The position numbers and the translations under genes are program-made. Positions 60,501 to 64,000 of a stretch of 64,000 nucleotides of DNA are shown piece after piece. Within the stretch, counting starts at the first letter, position 1; each line of letters begins with the position of its first letter. Source of the DNA: Gavia stellata (taxonomy: Eukaryota; Chordata; Aves; Gaviiformes; Gaviidae); contig NC_082602.1 of the NCBI RefSeq assembly GCF_030936135.1, forward strand, positions 26,849,965 through 26,913,964, written 5' to 3'. Below the pieces are notes generated by a model, which did no database searches, was not told the DNA's origin, and was given only the letters and a program-made list of their open reading frames with translations.

Positions 60501-63240
60501 ATATGTCTTTTGCAGATCATTGCTGCTTTGACACAGACATATTGTTGTTATACTAAATCAAAACCCAGTAAAAATGGTGATGCAGCTTGAGCCAGAATTT
60601 TGCAGCTGCAGGGCAGCCAATAAATATTGCATTTCACCTCAGATGGGATTACCATTTATCTCTCAAAACCAATAAAATTCGACCTGTTCAGTGATTATAC
60701 CTGTATCTATGGCAACTTTCTGAAACCTCAGCAAATGTAAATATCCACTGGCTGATTCAGCAAAGGTCTCTTAAAGATGACATTTGTAAAATTCAACCTA
60801 TGATCACCTTGCTTCTTTTCTTCATGTTGAACTAGTTAGGGTTACAGAAAAAAAGAAGGTAGAAAAAACAAATAAAAAGCAAAAGTGGTGAGAATGTGCC
60901 ATTTGCAACATTCTCTCCATCTCTCAGGAAGTATGTATCACAGCAGAACAAGTGTATTTTAAAGTACCTAAACGTTCAGACTGGCACCCGGCGCACTCTA
61001 TTGAGCATGCAGCATATTAGAAGATTCACGTGGACAACTTGACCATCTCCCTTTAAAAGAAAGAGATGTAATACATAAAAACTCCTATGCCTCTGTTAAT
61101 AGGCTCCCTCTCAACTCCTGGAGTGAATCCTCCCCTACCTTCATTTGTATGGAGCACAATTTTCATAATAATGATACTGCACACCAAAGAAAAGTGAAAA
61201 GAGAAATGCAAGGGATGTAATTTTGTTAGTGACTGTTAACATGCATTAACATAAATCATTGCACATAAATGTCTGATGATTCCCTGAAAAAAAATTCAAC
61301 ACAGACTAGTATTAGACAAGCTTGAATGATTTTTCAGTAAACCTCATTGGTTGTTTCACATCTATGGCAGCAAGTGTTAAGGGTTCTCCGGGCTCCTGTG
61401 TGCCACAGTCTGGTGGCAATGCAGATCGGGGCTGGGTGCAATAGCAGCATTCAGAGCATAAATGATAGTTATACATTGCATCGCAGTCCCTCTCCATTTA
61501 AAGAGAGCTCAGCTGCGCATTTCACTAATCTCTTGAACCTTATCTTCTTATTACACTAAATCTGTATTAAACACAAAGAAAACAGGCAAAACGTAATCAA
61601 CACGATTCAATGCACAGGACTGGATTGTAGCTTGATTCTGCATTTATAAGAACTCCTGACACTAGGCCTCACTGTCTCCTCTTCCTGGGAATTAGCAGAT
61701 CTGTAAAGGAACTCAATTATGCTGCGCTACAAATAGTATTTAATTAGGATCTGTGTTAGCCATGACATTGCTAAGTAGGTAACCAGAAAATAAAACCAAA
61801 TTTATTTCATCAAGTGAGGAAACAATAATAGTGTCTCCAAAATAATGAACGAGTCCAAGCACACCTTCCCTCACTTCCAGAGCACGAAGCTGGCTCATCT
61901 CCCATGAGGGCACAGATGCCATCCCATAGACAGCCTGTTGTTACAGCAGCTCTTCTATCATCAGGACCAAAAGTGACTGGAGGAAAGCCAAGGTTAAAAG
62001 GAGACCAACAGAAATAAAACAGCAGCAGGAGAGTTGAAAGAAGATTGACACATTTTAAAGCAAGCAGACTGATTGTCTTTATGCAGGAAACTGCACAGCC
62101 CACAGATCAGCCTTAGCAATAGCCAAAGGTCACCCCCGCTGCACGCTGATGTGCCACGCAGAGCCCCGGGGGTACTGCAGTCACTGGAGAGCAGATAAAG
62201 CATCACTGCCTTCAGGGTATGCTTAAGGTGAAAGAAAGCAGCATGTTCAGCCAAGAAAACTAAGCTAAGAATATGCTTTCTGAAGGCAGGTGAGGAAGAA
62301 AAAGAGAAAAGCAGACAAATGGAAAATAAGAGGTCACTAAGCATTCATACCAAAATATCCCAGGCAACAGATCTTCATTCCTCCTTATTAAGCCACTGAA
62401 AGAATGAAGTAGGAAGTCTTGGCCTTCTGCATTTTAGCTGGCATGTGATTTACCCTACAGAAAACCTCTCTTTAAAGATATTGCCGAAGCCCTTTTATTT
62501 TTTTTTAATTTTTTTTTTTTTGAAAGAAACAGAAACTGACAGACATCACAGCCTGTGGCAGCATAGTCATCTCGAGGCTATGCAAGTCAGCAGTCTCCTA
62601 GAATAACATTAATTTGAATTACCTATCAGCTTCTATATAGCTGTTAAACTTTGCAAATAAGCCCTTCTGTAGACATGAAGTTCAAGCCTGGATTAGGGGA
62701 GAATTTGCAATGTAAAATGTGACTATGCTGCTAACTTTTTTTTAAGCACATAGACAAAACCATGGGTGATAATGAAACAGGAAGTGGCAGTACCAAGTAT
62801 ATGAGCCAGATGCCTTGTATTAAGCCAGGACAACCCGAGCAGCAGAGAAAGGTCTGGTTCACAGGGCACTTGATAACAGCAGCCATAAACAAGAATGAAA
62901 ATAATCCAGAGGTGGCTTTGACAAAAAAAAAAAGTATGTATTGAGGAAAAAAGGGGTTATGTAACTACAGGATCATTTCTCCTCTGTGTTGAAAAATCGT
63001 CTTGACATCTTTACTGAGCTATTTCTCACTGAAATACTCATTAAAATGAGAGTCCCAGAAATTCCATGTTACTCCAGCTAATGATACTGCAGTTAGCTCC
63101 AGTAGAGATTCTGGTATTAAACTACCCTTCACCATCCAACCTCCTAATTGAAATTTGTCATTCTAATAACCGCAGAGCACATCCAGCAGTTTCAATATCG
63201 ACTGCTACAATTTTGAGACTGACATAGGGAGCATGGCATG
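54561..63240. other. Intergenic region right of INA; no gene supported
   Basis: About 8.7 kb of mixed composition. It contains one MIR-like fragment (59,875-60,020), A-rich runs (59,490-59,520) and T-rich runs (62,496-62,521). The short open frames have no recognisable domain and no exon-like conservation that I can see. Two stretches (60,500-60,830 and 61,310-61,530) look unusually complex and could be conserved non-coding elements. Confidence 0.65.
59875..60020 (-). repeat. MIR-like SINE fragment, antisense
   Basis: The plus strand shows 'cagcactttatagaaattatt', 'gttcaaggtcatacaggaagt', 'gacagagatgaaaagagaatg' and 'gtgcccctgtgttcagctta', the ordered blocks of a reversed MIR-type SINE. It is diverged and lies in the intergenic region right of INA. 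Confidence 0.5.
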
Positions 63241-63279
63241 GAAATACGAGAGCTCAATTTTAAATTGGCTAAAATAAAG

Positions 63280-63285
63280 TTTATT
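63280..63285 (-). terminator. Candidate minus-strand poly(A) signal
   Basis: On the minus strand an AATAAA hexamer (plus-strand tttatt) ends an AT-rich stretch typical of a terminal 3' UTR (63,286-63,480). By synteny the next gene should be PCGF6 on the minus strand, so this could be its 3' end. No PCGF6 coding sequence is present in the window to confirm it. Confidence 0.25.
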
Positions 63286-64000
63286 TTACTGTTACAATAT
63301 ATAATCTCTTATCAACACAACTCACAAAGTGTTTACAAAATAATCTCATTTTCTGCTGCATTCTAACCACTACTTTTATATAAACTTTAAAGGTAAAATA
63401 GGAATTTGTAGCTAGAAATGTTTTGTTACATTTTTTTAGAAGCATCACAAGAATTACTTCAAACAAGACTTTTTTTTCTTATGGTGTCATCTTCACAGAC
63501 AAAACTGAACTTTTACTGTAAAGACCTGAGGAAGGATTCATGAAAGCTTTCTTTAGACAAAGGATGCCAGTCCTCTTAGGTTGACAGCGAGCAAGTGCAT
63601 TTGAGCTAACTTAGGTGCTCTGAAATGCCTTACAAAGGAATCTCCCCGCTTTCCCTACACTGATTAGCGGGAAGGGAGGGAGCCTTGTGTGTAACTAGCT
63701 TTCATGAATCCCCACATTGATGACCTAGTATGCAGCAAGACCAGGACACACAAAGCTGTGGTCCTTAGTACTGTGCAAGAAACCACAGAAATCTTAAACG
63801 GAACAGAATTTGAAGTATCACAGTTGTCACAAAACCTAGTATTTTAATATGTTAAAATTAAGGTTATCTAATGTCCTCTGTGAATCTGACAGTAACAGGC
63901 AAGTATTACATTACTCAACCCTGGTCTCCACTACAATGCACCAACACACATTAGAAAGAGTGGAAAAAGCTACCATCTTCACTGTTGCTAGAAAGATATG
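63286..64000. other. Right edge; possible 3' UTR of next gene, no coding seen
   Basis: AT-rich sequence without a recognisable exon. If the poly(A) signal at 63,280 is real, this is the 3' UTR or last intron of a minus-strand gene that continues beyond the window. Confidence 0.3.

Overview
This is a vertebrate genomic window, most likely from a bird. There are no operons and coding DNA is sparse. The genes have long introns with GT-AG splice sites and start in two CpG islands. Repeats are few and old: there is no recognisable Alu, L1 or young LTR element. Two protein-coding genes can be read with confidence. They form a head-to-head pair, NT5C2 on the minus strand and INA on the plus strand, as in the mammalian NT5C2-INA neighbourhood. 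The bird assignment is an inference from compactness and repeat content; I cannot prove the species.

Region 1 to about 41,950 is the 5' part of NT5C2 (cytosolic purine 5'-nucleotidase II). A non-coding first exon lies in a CpG island and ends at 41,890. The start-codon exon is 21,070-21,190. The next coding exon, 9,749-9,822, carries the HAD catalytic DxDxT motif. All later exons lie beyond the left edge. The rest of this 42 kb is intron with ancient MIR-like SINE fragments, simple repeats and one MITE-like hairpin at 24,043-24,145.

Region about 41,950-47,590 is the short interval between the two divergent promoters. It holds a compound pentanucleotide satellite (44,691-44,857), a poly-C tract (46,967-47,001) and a GT/CT-rich tract (47,276-47,600).

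Region about 47,590-54,560 is INA (alpha-internexin, a neuronal type IV intermediate filament protein). All three coding exons (47,843-48,778; 52,382-52,506; 53,108-53,381) join in frame to give 444 residues. The promoter has GC boxes, a 12-bp tandem repeat and a REST/NRSF-type RE1 with two good half-sites at expanded spacing. Exon 1 is extremely GC-rich and encodes 312 residues with a single lysine.

Region about 54,560-64,000 shows no coding exon I can support. An AT-rich minus-strand poly(A)-signal region near 63,280 could be the 3' end of the next gene, which by synteny should be PCGF6; this is weak.

I found no new multi-gene system. The most useful leads are the expanded RE1 at INA, the lysine-poor INA exon 1, and the hairpin element in NT5C2 intron 1.
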